Positions 25,399 through 34,376 are shown, counted from the first letter of the stretch. The stretch: DNA of 64,000 nt from Planotetraspora mira (GCF_016863275.1 NZ_BOOO01000017.1:1-64000), one strand, 5' to 3'. The notes: generated by a model not told the origin, from the sequence alone. A program made the numbers and translations.

Positions 25399-25412
25399 GG
25401 ACCGATCGGTCC
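25399..25412. promoter_or_regulatory. TetR operator palindrome, copy 3
   Basis: Third identical GGACCGATCGGTCC, ending 28 bases before the TetR start; placed for autorepression. Confidence 0.8.
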
Positions 25413-25440
25413 GCTAAGGTGGGTGCCGGAGGTGATCCGG

Positions 25441-26019
25441 TTGGCACGCAGGCCCGCACCCGACACGCGTGAGCGGATTCTCGACACCGCCGCCCTGCTG
25501 TTCTACGACCACGGCGTGCAAGCGGTGGGAATGCAGCAGATCATCGACCGGGCGAAGTGCGGAAAGAGCCTGCTCTACCGCGAGTTCCCCAGCAAGGCCG
25601 AATTGGTCGCGGAGTATCTGGAGCGCGCGAGGCAGGACTTCGGGCGACAGTACGCGGAAGCCGACGATCACGCGGGGAGCGACCCCTCGGCACGGTTGAT
25701 CGCCTTCGTGGAGGCGATGGCCGAGAGCGTCCAGTCGCCCGACTATCGCGGTTGTCCCTTCCGTAACTACCTGGCGGAAGTAGCCGACCACGACGACTCC
25801 GCCGGCCGGATCGCGACGGGGTACCTGCTCGACAGTCGTGCGCGGATCGAGGACTTCGTCGCCGACATGAACGTCGCCGCCCCCGACGTCCTGGCGGAGC
25901 GGATCTGGCTGATCGTCGAGGGCCTGCACACCGCGGCGGCGCATCCGGGCGGTGCACGAGCCGCGGATGTCGCCCTGTCACTCGTCCGGGAACTCGTCCG
26001 CGACGCGACGAGGGTGTGA
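25441..26019 (+). CDS. TetR-family transcriptional repressor
   Basis: 192 residues. A TTG at 25441 is chosen because GGAGGTGA lies 8 bases upstream; GTGs at 25423 and 25432 are in frame but badly spaced from it. The N-terminal helix-turn-helix is clear (RERILDTAALLFYDHGVQAV; GMQQIIDRAKCGKSLLYREF). The C-terminal ligand domain includes YRGCPFRNYLAEVAD, common in TetR proteins controlling oxidoreductases. It is divergent from the SDR gene, and three exact palindromes lie between. The 168 bases downstream of its stop hold nothing identifiable. Confidence 0.9.
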   Translation: MARRPAPDTRERILDTAALLFYDHGVQAVGMQQIIDRAKCGKSLLYREFPSKAELVAEYLERARQDFGRQYAEADDHAGSDPSARLIAFVEAMAESVQSPDYRGCPFRNYLAEVADHDDSAGRIATGYLLDSRARIEDFVADMNVAAPDVLAERIWLIVEGLHTAAAHPGGARAADVALSLVRELVRDATRV

Positions 26020-26187
26020 CGACCGGCCGGCGGATCACTCGTTGGGCAGCACCGTCGCGATGGTGAGCCGCGCCGCCGACCGGGCCGGGAGGCACGCGCC
26101 GAGCATCGCGATCAGCACGCCGGTTCGCCTGACATGTGGCTGAGGCCGCCTGATCGCGACTACTGGAAATGACCGGGTGGCCCGCCA

Positions 26188-27000
26188 CTACAGCGTGGCC
26201 AAGACCTGCGCGACGCCGTCGTCGTCCACGGTTCCGGTGAGTTCGCCGGCGGCTTCGATCAGTTCGGCGGGCGAATGACCCATCGCCACGCCGCGGCCGC
26301 TCTCGGCGGCCCAACTGAGCAGTTCGATGTCATTGTGGCCGTCGCCCACGGCCATCACCCGATCCCGCGGGACGCCGAGCTCGACGCGTACCCGTTCGAT
26401 CGCCGTGGCCTTGTTCACGCCCTCACCCGCGATGTCGAGCCACGCAGTCCAGCCGATGGCGTAGCTCACCTGGCGCAGGCCCATCCTCTCGACCAGGGCG
26501 AGGAAGTCGCCCATGTCGTGGCCAGGGGAAATCGCCACAACACGCGCGGCCGGCCGGTCCAGCAACTCCTCGAACGCCACTTTCACCTGCTCGCTGTCGA
26601 GACCGGTCGTGGCGGCGGGGAACGGTTCGGTGTACCGGTAGCGGCCGTGTTCGTCCTCAACCGCGAAGCGGGCGTTCACCAGGTGCGCGCTGATCGACCG
26701 GAGCACATCGGCCGGGTCGAAGCACTCCACCCGTTCACGCCGGTAGCCGCTTGGCACACCCGGGTCACGGTGCAGGGTGGCCGCGCCGTTGGAACAGACC
26801 AGGAACCGCGGCGCGATGCCGAGATGAGCGAGCACCGGGACGGCGGTCGCGGAAGAGCGGCCAGTGGTGAGCACCACATGGTGACCGGCCGCGTCGAGTC
26901 GGCGGACCTGCTCGCTCACCGCGTCGCTGATGGAGCCGTCTTCGCGGAGCGTGGTTCCGTCGATGTCCAGGGCGACGAGCCACGAGGCGGCGTCAGGCAC
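26188..27000 (-). CDS. Cof-type HAD-superfamily hydrolase
   Basis: 270 residues, GTG start overlapping the MFS stop by 8 bases, so the two are co-translated. HAD motifs: LDIDGTTL (nucleophile Asp), VLTTGRSS, a Lys in NKATAIERV, and VGDGHNDIELL. The C2-type cap lies between motifs I/II and III. It is a cytoplasmic phosphatase of sugar phosphates or similar metabolites (Cof/YbiV-like). Coupling to a transporter suggests that imported or exported substrate is linked to dephosphorylation, but no substrate can be named. Confidence 0.9.
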   Translation of the reverse strand: MPDAASWLVALDIDGTTLREDGSISDAVSEQVRRLDAAGHHVVLTTGRSSATAVPVLAHLGIAPRFLVCSNGAATLHRDPGVPSGYRRERVECFDPADVLRSISAHLVNARFAVEDEHGRYRYTEPFPAATTGLDSEQVKVAFEELLDRPAARVVAISPGHDMGDFLALVERMGLRQVSYAIGWTAWLDIAGEGVNKATAIERVRVELGVPRDRVMAVGDGHNDIELLSWAAESGRGVAMGHSPAELIEAAGELTGTVDDDGVAQVLATL

Positions 27001-28222
27001 GGCGTTCGATGCGGGTCTGGGCGATGAGGCTGATGAGCGCGAGGAGGACGGTCAACGCCGTGTAGCAGACGACTGCCGGCACCTCGCCGAGAGGGCCCAC
27101 GAGCTGTCCCTCGATGACGATGGGCACTCCGAAGGCGACGTAGGAGACGACGTAGATTCCGGCAACGACCCCCGCACGCTCGTGCGCCGCCGCGAGCGGG
27201 AAGACGAGGCGCAGGGCCGCGGAGAACGACGCACCGAAGCCGGCACCGGCGACGGCCTGCCCGATGATCATGATTGTCAGGCTTCCGGCGAACACGCCGC
27301 CGATGATGCCGACGGCACCGACGATGGACGCCCAGATGCCGATGGTCATCGCCCGCCGGGGGCCGACGCGTGCGAACGACAGTCCGACGACGGTCGACAC
27401 CGCCGGCGCGATGAACCCGGCCAGGCCGTTCAGCAGGCCGCTGTCCAGATGGAAGACGCTGCGAACCATGCTCGGGGCCAGCCCCCCTGAGAGGCCCGCG
27501 AGCATCCAGACCGCGGCGACCACGGGCGCCGCGGCGGCGAACTCCTTCCGGGCAGCGGGCGGGATCGCGACGCGCGGGATCATCGAGCGGAGCGCACCGG
27601 GGGTGCGGGGCATGGTCTCCGGAGACAGGACGACGACGACGGCCCCGAGAATCGTGAGGATGATCAGGACGGTGAAGATGATGGAATTGGCCGCAGGCGT
27701 GAGCTGGATCGCTAGTCCAGCCAGCAAGGAGCCGAAACCCAGACCGCCTGTCAGGCCGACGCTGCCGAGGATCGTGCCCAGTCTCTTCTTGCCCGGCGGG
27801 GCGAGTTCGACGAGCGCCGCGGTGAAAGCAGCCGTCGCCGCACCGCTGGCGACACCTTGCACGATGCGGCCGGCGATCACCCACCCGATATCGGGTGCGA
27901 CGAGGAACAGGACGTTCGACGCGAGCTGGATGACCAGAGCTCCGATCAGAACCGGGCTCCGGCCGACATGGTCGGACAGCGACCCCAGTGTGAGGACTGC
28001 GGCGAGGAAGCCGATCGCGTAGACGGCGAATGCCAGCGTGAGCAGCGACGGCGGAAACTCCCACTGCTGTTTGTAGACCACCAGCAGCGGCGTCAGCACG
28101 CCTGCCGCGAGATACAGACTGGTGAACGCGAGCGCCGCACCCGTCAACGCCAGTCCGGCGGGGAGAGTGGGCCGCAGGCGGCGGGGCGCGGGCGCCTCGG
28201 TGATTACCTGGGATGAGGACAA
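26993..28222 (-). CDS. MFS transporter (YnfM-like)
   Basis: 409 residues with about 12 hydrophobic helices. The loop between helices 2 and 3 reads LGSLSDHVGRSPVLIGALVI, the classic MFS motif A, and a second copy follows the midpoint (VGLSFARVGPRRAMTIGIWA). It is probably a drug or metabolite exporter. The start is a TTG at 28222 with AGGGAA upstream. It forms an operon with the overlapping HAD hydrolase. An HxlR regulator lies upstream on the same strand, about 85 bases away, and may control it. Confidence 0.88.
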   Translation of the reverse strand: MSSSQVITEAPAPRRLRPTLPAGLALTGAALAFTSLYLAAGVLTPLLVVYKQQWEFPPSLLTLAFAVYAIGFLAAVLTLGSLSDHVGRSPVLIGALVIQLASNVLFLVAPDIGWVIAGRIVQGVASGAATAAFTAALVELAPPGKKRLGTILGSVGLTGGLGFGSLLAGLAIQLTPAANSIIFTVLIILTILGAVVVVLSPETMPRTPGALRSMIPRVAIPPAARKEFAAAAPVVAAVWMLAGLSGGLAPSMVRSVFHLDSGLLNGLAGFIAPAVSTVVGLSFARVGPRRAMTIGIWASIVGAVGIIGGVFAGSLTIMIIGQAVAGAGFGASFSAALRLVFPLAAAHERAGVVAGIYVVSYVAFGVPIVIEGQLVGPLGEVPAVVCYTALTVLLALISLIAQTRIERRA

Positions 28223-28306
28223 AACGGTTCCCTGAAGAGACCACGCGCAAAGGCGCGGTGGTCGAACAATCGGTGGTGGCCGGCGCGAAGCCGGCCGGAT
28301 GAACGG

Positions 28307-28804
28307 TCAGCCGCTCTGCGGGTTGGCCCAATCGCCGTGCGCCACTATCGCGAGGTCCTCAAGCTCGAGATCCCTCCCGGATGCGGTGCGCGGGCCGATG
28401 ACGACCGGCTCACCGGTGCCTCGTTCCACCAGGCGCAACGGCCCGCCGTCCTCACCTTGCAGGTGCTTGTTGCCCCACTGCATGAGCGCGAATACGGCAG
28501 GGACCAGATCTCTGCCCTTCTCGGTCAAGAGGTATTCGTAGCGGCTCCGCTTACCCGGCTCCTGATAGGGCTGTTTGACGAACAAGCCGATGTCGGTCAG
28601 TTCCTTGAGCCGCGTCGCAACGATCGCGTCGGTGATCTTCGTGCGCCGGGCGAAGTCGTCGAACCGGGTCGTGCCGTAGAAGGCCTCACGAAGGATCAGC
28701 ATCGACGACCGCGTGCCGATGACATCCATCGACTTCCCGATCGAGCAGTTTTCCAGCCGCCACGTGCTGCGGTCGGCCAGAACACCTTCAAACGTGAGCG
28801 ACAT
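28307..28804 (-). CDS. HxlR-family transcriptional regulator
   Basis: 165 residues. HxlR signature with an N-terminal Cys (LENCSIGKSMDVIGTRSSML), then ILREAFYGTTRFDDFARRTK, ATRLKELTDIGLFV and the wing YQEPGKRSRYEYLLTEKGRD. The Cys at position 20 could be a thiol redox or electrophile sensor, as in related regulators. RBS AGGGGAAG. It lies 52 bases downstream of an NAD-binding protein gene and upstream of the MFS/HAD operon, all on one strand. Confidence 0.9.
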   Translation of the reverse strand: MSLTFEGVLADRSTWRLENCSIGKSMDVIGTRSSMLILREAFYGTTRFDDFARRTKITDAIVATRLKELTDIGLFVKQPYQEPGKRSRYEYLLTEKGRDLVPAVFALMQWGNKHLQGEDGGPLRLVERGTGEPVVIGPRTASGRDLELEDLAIVAHGDWANPQSG

Positions 28805-28856
28805 GACTTCCCCTCAACCCTTAATCCAGCGCGGCTCGACGGCAGGATCGCCGTCG

Positions 28857-29438
28857 CTAGTCGGTGATGACGACGACGCCCGACGGCTCGCCCAGCAGTT
28901 CCACCGTACGTTCGGCGGCACGGTCGATCTGGACGCGAGGCTCCGCGGGGATCTGCTCTTCGTTGTAGGTGCCGGGCCCGTAGAACTGCCCGTAGCTCAG
29001 CACGACGCCGCCCTCGGCGAGGACGGAACGTTCCAGCTCGGCGACGGCCAGGGCGTCGGGCCCGTCAGGCAACTGCCAGGCGACGGTCTGGGCCAGGATC
29101 TTCGGCGACCCGCTCCGCCGTGCCGCCTCGATCACGTTCCGGTTGCCCTCGGTCCGGATGCGAGCGTTCAGCTCCGCGTGATCACCGATCTTCTCCACCT
29201 CGTCCGGCAGATCGGTCAGCTCGTTCAGAATGACGTCCGGGTTGAAGTCACGAACCGCCTGGATCAACGCGTCCCGGTCGAACACATCACACACGATCGG
29301 CTCGGCGCCGAGCTGAGCCAGCAACTCCGTCTTGCTGGACGAGCGCGTCATGCCGCCGACCACGTGCCCCGCGTGAACCAACCGGGGAATCAGCCGCTGC
29401 CCGATCACGCCGGACGCACCCGCAAGAAATACCCTCAT
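28857..29438 (-). CDS. NAD(P)-binding epimerase-like protein
   Basis: 193 residues with a Rossmann motif FLAGASGVIGQRLIPRL and an extended-SDR flow (AEPIVCDVFDRDALIQAV; NVIEAARRSGSPKILAQTVA; VLSYGQFYGPGTYN). It is shorter than full epimerases, but the end EPRVQIDRAAERTVELLGE reads like the natural C-terminus of this small NAD(P)H-binding group. The ATG has GGAGGG upstream. A short dyad, GCTAT (29450-29454) and ATAGC (29463-29467), sits just upstream and may bind the HxlR protein encoded downstream. Confidence 0.78.
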   Translation of the reverse strand: MRVFLAGASGVIGQRLIPRLVHAGHVVGGMTRSSSKTELLAQLGAEPIVCDVFDRDALIQAVRDFNPDVILNELTDLPDEVEKIGDHAELNARIRTEGNRNVIEAARRSGSPKILAQTVAWQLPDGPDALAVAELERSVLAEGGVVLSYGQFYGPGTYNEEQIPAEPRVQIDRAAERTVELLGEPSGVVVITD

Positions 29439-29529
29439 GATCCCTCCTGGCTATACGATTTAATAGCTAGAACCTAGATGCTGCCTCCCATAGCGTCAAG
29501 TCAGACCCGTCGGGGGCACGCGGCAGGGT

Positions 29530-30285
29530 TCAGGCGTTGTACCCGCCGTGGGCGTCCAGCACCGCGCCCGTCACGTACGACGCGGCCGGGCTCGCCAGGA
29601 AGGCGATCGCCGCGGCGATCTCGTCCGGGTGGCCCATGCGCTGCAGGGACAGCGCGCCGAGCATGGCCTTGAGGGTCTCGGGGTCCGGCGGTTCCATTCC
29701 GCTCTCCATCAGTCCGGCCTCCACGACGTTGGCCGTGATGCCCCGGGGTCCGAGGTCCCGCGCGACGCCCATGGTGTACCTCTCGATGCCCGACTTGGTC
29801 GCCGAGTAGTCGGCGAGGCCCGGAACGCCGACCCGGGAGCCCAGTCCGGAACTCACCGTGATGATGCGGCCGTCCGCGCGCAGCACCCGGGAGGCTGCCC
29901 GGATGACGGCGATCACGCCGAGGTAGTTGGTGGCGTGCATCCGGTCCAGTGCGGCGGTGTCGACGTCCGGGTCGTCCACCGTACGGCCCTGCTCCGGTGA
30001 GATCGCCGCGTTGTTGACGAGGATGTCCAGGCCGCCGAAGTACGCGACCACGTCGTCGATCAGCGCCGGCGCCCGGCTCATGTCCGCCTGGTCGGACTTG
30101 AAGGCGACGGCCTTCACCCCCTTGCCGCGCACCTCGTCGACGACGGCCTTCGCCTGGTTCTCGGAGCTGACATAGGTGAACGCGACATCGGCGCCCTGCT
30201 CGGCCAGGAGCCGTACGGTCGCGGCCCCCAGCCCGCGGGATCCCCCGGTGACCAGGGCGACCTTGCCCGTGAGCGGCTTGTTCAT
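29530..30285 (-). CDS. SDR-family oxidoreductase
   Basis: 251 residues from an ATG at 30285 with AGGTGGG upstream. Motifs: TGGSRGLGA, NNAAISPEQGR, Ser in ITVSSGLGS, YSATK and a C-terminal VTGAVLDAHGGYNA. It resembles 3-oxoacyl-ACP reductase-type SDRs. It is divergent from an Rrf2 regulator; the intergenic region carries three copies of a 23-bp inverted repeat, marking it as the controlled gene. Confidence 0.88.
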   Translation of the reverse strand: MNKPLTGKVALVTGGSRGLGAATVRLLAEQGADVAFTYVSSENQAKAVVDEVRGKGVKAVAFKSDQADMSRAPALIDDVVAYFGGLDILVNNAAISPEQGRTVDDPDVDTAALDRMHATNYLGVIAVIRAASRVLRADGRIITVSSGLGSRVGVPGLADYSATKSGIERYTMGVARDLGPRGITANVVEAGLMESGMEPPDPETLKAMLGALSLQRMGHPDEIAAAIAFLASPAASYVTGAVLDAHGGYNA

Positions 30286-30318
30286 TCTTCCCACCTCGCT
30301 GATCGGTCCTTCACGACT

Positions 30319-30341
30319 GTCGTAACGCTAGCGGTTACGAC
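30319..30341. promoter_or_regulatory. Rrf2 operator copy 1, GTCGTAAC-N7-GTTACGAC
   Basis: Perfect 8-base arms with a 7-base spacer, 34 bases upstream of the SDR start. It is the best of three tandem copies, starting at 30319, 30347 and 30376. Confidence 0.8.
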
Positions 30342-30346
30342 ATCAA

Positions 30347-30369
30347 GTCGCAACAATTGCTGTTACGAC
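30347..30369. promoter_or_regulatory. Rrf2 operator copy 2
   Basis: GTCGcAAC-N7-GTTACGAC, one mismatch, same spacing, starting 28 bases after copy 1. Confidence 0.78.
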
Positions 30370-30375
30370 TGTTCG

Positions 30376-30398
30376 GTCGTAACATAGATCGTTGCGGC
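30376..30398. promoter_or_regulatory. Rrf2 operator copy 3
   Basis: GTCGTAAC-N7-GTTgCGgC, two mismatches, starting 29 bases after copy 2 and ending 16 bases before the regulator ATG. Confidence 0.7.
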
Positions 30399-30414
30399 CG
30401 AGAGGAGCGGGTTC

Positions 30415-30849
30415 ATGAGCGCCAACAGCAGGTTGACCATCGCCGCCCACGCGCTGGCCTGGATCAGCCTCTATCAGCGCCAGGGCCATGAGGTCGCCAC
30501 TTCCGAGCAGATCGCGACCAGCGCGAACACCAATCCCGTGGTGATCAGGCGGCTGCTCGGCGAGCTGCGCAGGGCGGGGCTCGTGGAGTCCCGGCGGGGC
30601 ATGGGCGCGGGCTGGTCGCTGGCCCGCGAACTGGATTCGATGACTTTGCTCGACGTGTACGAGGCGGTGGAATCCGGCCCGCTGTTCGCGATGCACCGCG
30701 CCACTCCGGACCAGGGGTGCGTGGTGGGTTACGGCATCCAGCCGGCGATGCAGGGCATCTACGAGGGAATCGAGGAGACCCTGAGGCGCGAGTTGGCCAG
30801 CGTCACGATGGAGGACGTGCTCCGGGACGTCCTCGCGGCGCCTCGCTAG
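30415..30849 (+). CDS. Rrf2-family transcriptional regulator (cluster-free type)
   Basis: 144 residues. Winged helix: VATSEQIATSANTNPVVIRR, LLGELRRAGLVESRRG, wing MGAGWSLARE. Only one Cys is present (near residue 103), so it lacks the three-Cys cluster ligands of NsrR/IscR. It is closer to YwnA-like members that may sense electrophiles or disulfide stress. RBS GAGAGGAG. It is divergent from the SDR gene, with three tandem inverted repeats in between, which it presumably binds. Confidence 0.9.
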   Translation: MSANSRLTIAAHALAWISLYQRQGHEVATSEQIATSANTNPVVIRRLLGELRRAGLVESRRGMGAGWSLARELDSMTLLDVYEAVESGPLFAMHRATPDQGCVVGYGIQPAMQGIYEGIEETLRRELASVTMEDVLRDVLAAPR

Positions 30850-30886
30850 TGCTGCGCCAGGCGACGTTCGCCCTGGCGACGACGCA

Positions 30887-31792
30887 TCACGAGGGTCGCC
30901 GAGGACCGCCGTCCGCCAGGATGCGTTCCAGGGTGCGCCGGCCCATCCGGCTCATGGCCGGGTTGGTCTCGCGGTAGTACCAGACGAGCCCCATCGCCTG
31001 TTCGAAGGCCCACGCCTTGCCTCGCTCCCATTCGAGATCGTCGCACTCGAGGTCCAGGCGGAGCACCTCCCGCGGTCCTGCCTCAACCAGATGCCAGGCA
31101 CTCACGAGATCGAGGGCAGGGTCGGCCGGTCCGAAGCCGCCGATGTCGAGAATCCCGGCCAACCGGCCGGCGGACACGAGAACGTTGCCGGGAATGAGAT
31201 CACTGTGGGTCATCACGTCGGCCGCTTCGTGCGGCAGGCTTCGAAGGTTCTCCCACATCCGGCGGAGCCGGCGAACGTCCAGGAGTTGTTCGCTGTGCTT
31301 GAAACAGGTCTCCATCCACGCGTCGTGGGATTGAAGGTCGCCTCCCCGGCCTTTGCCGGCGAACGTGCGGCCACGCGTGTCGATCGCGCGCAGGTCCCGG
31401 ATGAGATCAGCCAGGTCGTGGGCGAACGCGACTGATTCGCCCGGGTCCTCGTCGGTGGCCACGACGCCGGGCAGCCATGTCTGCACCGACCACGGAAGCG
31501 GGTATCCCGCGCCGGGTTCACCCAGCGCGACCGGCTCGGGCGTGGGAAACCGCGTGCGACCTGCCAGCTCGCGGGCCGCCTCCGCTTCGGACTCCAGCCG
31601 GCGCCGCGTCGAGTCGACGTTCTCGGGCTGTAGAGGAAACCGAGCCGTGAAGCGGTCGCCGATGCGAAAGATGGCGTTGACCGTCCCATGGGCCGCGACC
31701 CCTGTGACGGGCAGGCTCCCCCACTCGGGGAACTGCTCGTCCACCAAGGTGCGCACCGTCTCCGGTGACACCGTCAACTGGTCGGCGTGCAT
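30887..31792 (-). CDS. APH-family phosphotransferase
   Basis: About 301 residues. Aminoglycoside phosphotransferase-like kinase fold: HGTVNAIFRIGDRFTARFPL at the nucleotide loop, PLPWSVQTWLPGVVA, catalytic loop THSDLIPGNVLV and metal-binding LDIGGFGPADPALDLVSAWH. The Brenner loop has Ser in place of the usual Gly of HGD; the metal-binding Asp is followed by IGG rather than FG or W. The substrate may be an antibiotic or a metabolite. The ATG at 31792 has no strong RBS; an in-frame TTG at 31834 is the alternative. Confidence 0.82.
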   Translation of the reverse strand: MHADQLTVSPETVRTLVDEQFPEWGSLPVTGVAAHGTVNAIFRIGDRFTARFPLQPENVDSTRRRLESEAEAARELAGRTRFPTPEPVALGEPGAGYPLPWSVQTWLPGVVATDEDPGESVAFAHDLADLIRDLRAIDTRGRTFAGKGRGGDLQSHDAWMETCFKHSEQLLDVRRLRRMWENLRSLPHEAADVMTHSDLIPGNVLVSAGRLAGILDIGGFGPADPALDLVSAWHLVEAGPREVLRLDLECDDLEWERGKAWAFEQAMGLVWYYRETNPAMSRMGRRTLERILADGGPRRPS

Positions 31793-31864
31793 CTTCACAC
31801 CGGCAGCGTTCCGCGTCTCGGTCTTGTCCCGCAACGTCTTTTCGATCCCGCCGCTTTCACGCTT

Positions 31865-33046
31865 TCACGCGGACCCGGCCTTACGCAGGGGGACGTCGGT
31901 GCTGGGCTCGGCGCCGAACCGGCCCACGAGGTCGATGGGGAACTGGCGGGCGAGCCCGGCCAGGCGGGCGGCGACCTGCGCGACCTCGTCGGCGGTGTGC
32001 GGCTTGGCGCTCCACCGTTCCAGGATCAGGTCGCGGCCCTCTATCCGCCAGCCGACCAGCCCGAACGCCATCGTGGCCGAGCGAACCTGCGGCGTCAGCA
32101 GCGCCTGCCCGAACGCGGCGTCGGCGGTCTCGGCGCGCAGATCGTCGGGCGTCGCGGCCGGGACGCCGTTCGCGAACGCGGAGAACAGGTCGTCAGGTCT
32201 GCTCCCGCGCGCCGAGAGCACCTGGACGCGCGGGTAGGCGACCGGCAGGTGGACAGCCCAGTACGTCCGGCGCGTTTCCGGCCCGCCCGGCTCGCTGTCG
32301 AACGCCGTGAACGGGAGCCCCTCCACTTCGCCTGCCAGGACCCCGAACGAGCCCATCGTGAAGGCCTTCTTGTTGCCGTACAGGTCCCGCCAGCGCAGCG
32401 TCAGGTCGCCGCCGTCGTCCTTGTAGAGCCAGCCGTGTCTCGCGGCGAACTCCTTGCGGTCGGCGACACTGCGCAGTCGCCGCCGCGAGCCGATCCTGAT
32501 GTAGACCATCAGCGCGACGAGCAGGGCCCCGCCGAACATCAGCCAGCCGTACAGGGTGCCCACCGTCCGGCCGACCGCGATCGCCCCGATCACCAGCGCC
32601 ACCAGCGCGTAGCCGACGACCAGGTTGCTCACCGGGCCCAGGCGGCGCTCCTTGTCAAGGAGCCCGTAGGCCACCAGCGCCACCGCCGGGACGCCGCCGA
32701 ACAACAGCCAGCCGTACAGCGGAGAGCTCAGCTGGCCGAGCGCGATCGATCCGAGGATCAGCGCGAGCACCAACTGGGGGGCGAACCCGTACTGCACCGG
32801 CTGGTCGAAGTAGGTGTGGCCGTCGTGCCACCTACGTCCCGCGGGCGTCCGCTCGGAGTTGACCGCCAGGCCGAACAGCCAGTGCAGCGGTGACAGGAGC
32901 ACCATCAGGCCCGCCCCGGCCAGAATCGCGACGCGGACGTCGTCGCCTCCGGTGAGCGCCCACCCGGCGGCCACGCCGCCGAAGACCATGGCGACCACGA
33001 GGAACGGCATCAGGCATCCGAGCCCCGTCCACCTCATGAAGATCAC
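31865..33046 (-). CDS. Hypothetical membrane protein with C-terminal soluble domain
   Basis: 393 residues from a GTG at 33046, with GGAGGA 7 bases upstream; the ATG at 33037 is less well placed. Six hydrophobic segments occur in the first ~190 residues, including two similar blocks (SSPLYGWLLFGGVPAVALVA and GTLYGWLMFGGALLVALMVY) that look like an internal duplication. A basic linker (RIGSRRRLRSVADRKEFAAR) and an alpha/beta cytoplasmic domain of about 190 residues follow. The latter resembles large unnamed actinobacterial membrane-associated proteins. Function unknown. Confidence 0.7.
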   Translation of the reverse strand: MIFMRWTGLGCLMPFLVVAMVFGGVAAGWALTGGDDVRVAILAGAGLMVLLSPLHWLFGLAVNSERTPAGRRWHDGHTYFDQPVQYGFAPQLVLALILGSIALGQLSSPLYGWLLFGGVPAVALVAYGLLDKERRLGPVSNLVVGYALVALVIGAIAVGRTVGTLYGWLMFGGALLVALMVYIRIGSRRRLRSVADRKEFAARHGWLYKDDGGDLTLRWRDLYGNKKAFTMGSFGVLAGEVEGLPFTAFDSEPGGPETRRTYWAVHLPVAYPRVQVLSARGSRPDDLFSAFANGVPAATPDDLRAETADAAFGQALLTPQVRSATMAFGLVGWRIEGRDLILERWSAKPHTADEVAQVAARLAGLARQFPIDLVGRFGAEPSTDVPLRKAGSA

Positions 33047-33101
33047 GGCTCTGTCCTCCGGGGGAGATCGTCCTGGTCCGCGATCATATGGGGGAGCGTG
33101 G

Positions 33102-34196
33102 TCAGGAGACGAGGGTTCTGCAGTGCTTCCACGCGAGTTCGAGAACGGCCGCGCCGGCCGCCTGCATCGGCTCGTGATGGACGTACCGGCTCACCGAGTC
33201 GTCATCGAACGGGATGCCCTTCGCCCCGACGACCCGTCCTTCTTCGTTCGAGGTGGCGATGTCGCCGAAGACGGCGTCGAAGGTGCTCGCCTCGATCACC
33301 GTGACCGCCAGGATGTCCGTGGCGAAGGTGAGGGGGTCCACTCCGACGCCCAGGACGAAGGACCGCAGCCGGTCGTCTTCGCGGGCGTCGGTCAACTGCC
33401 GGTAGAGCGGCCAGGTCTCGTAGTCGAAGGCGTCGCCGTACACCTCCGATCGCTGGAGGAACTCCTCGGCGTACTCGCGGACCACGCACTTCCACAGGTC
33501 GAAGTCGGCGGTCTCCGCGTGGGGGTCCTCCTCGGCCGGTTGGAACACTCCCACGGGCATGACCTGGTAGAGCCCTCCCCCGTGCGCGACGCGGGCGGGG
33601 TCACGCCAGTGGAGCACGAACGTCATGGCTCCGGTGTGGCTGTCGCGCCGCAACGTCAGCATGGACACCGCGGGCAGCGCGACCCGGGAACGCAGGTCGG
33701 TGGGGTCGGCGACGAGCCCGCGGAAAGGCAGCCCGGTCTCGTTCAGAAGCCGGGCCGCCGCGAACTCGTGGGCGACGGTCTCGCCGACGTCGATGCCGTC
33801 GAAGTAGTGGCCGCGGGTGAAGCTCATCTCCGGCCAGGCCACGTCGAGCAGGCGGTAGCACGTGCGGTTCTCGAACAGCCGGGGCCTGTCCAGAGCCTCC
33901 ATCGCCTGGGCGTACGACGAGATGCCCGGCGGGAGCACGGACCCGGCTTCCGCTTCGCGACCGGTCACGGCCGCGGGAGAAGGCCGGTCCATCCATCGCA
34001 GGCCGATCCGATGAAGCTCGAGGGGCTGAGCCGGCGTCCATGCCTGCCGGGTCAGCAGGTGCGTCGATCCGACCTTGGGCAGATCGGGATAGAGCCGGTC
34101 GGCCGCTTGGGCCAGCTCGTGACGGTGCTCGTTGAGGTGACGACGAACGTCGCGCCAGGCCGAGGGGGATCTGTGCGACTGCGCGCTCACGTTCAT
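33102..34196 (-). CDS. Hypothetical protein with Nudix-like box
   Basis: 364 residues, cytosolic. The region around 225-250 (ETADFDLWKCVVREYAEEFL) matches the REUXEE core of a Nudix box, and the preceding VMPVGVFQPAEEDP fits the strand before it. The box is degenerate: the upstream Gly and Glu are not clearly placed. Similar domains occur at the C-terminus of actinobacterial XRE-type proteins. A nucleotide-binding or regulatory role is inference. A plausible GAGAAAGGAGTG-type RBS is absent near the ATG at 34196, although GGGGAG lies about 9 bases upstream. Confidence 0.6.
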   Translation of the reverse strand: MNVSAQSHRSPSAWRDVRRHLNEHRHELAQAADRLYPDLPKVGSTHLLTRQAWTPAQPLELHRIGLRWMDRPSPAAVTGREAEAGSVLPPGISSYAQAMEALDRPRLFENRTCYRLLDVAWPEMSFTRGHYFDGIDVGETVAHEFAAARLLNETGLPFRGLVADPTDLRSRVALPAVSMLTLRRDSHTGAMTFVLHWRDPARVAHGGGLYQVMPVGVFQPAEEDPHAETADFDLWKCVVREYAEEFLQRSEVYGDAFDYETWPLYRQLTDAREDDRLRSFVLGVGVDPLTFATDILAVTVIEASTFDAVFGDIATSNEEGRVVGAKGIPFDDDSVSRYVHHEPMQAAGAAVLELAWKHCRTLVS

Positions 34197-34376
34197 CGGT
34201 GCTCCGGGGAGAAAGGAGTGTGACTACCGTCCGAACCCTACGACGGCTGACGGCGCGATCCCGGATCCGTGTCCTCCACGCGCACGTCGGGCCCGGCGCG
34301 CGACGACGCGCTCCCCCGGTCGTTGATCACCGCCTCGTCCAGAGGACGCGGCGGTCAGGACGGGTACGGTGAACCC

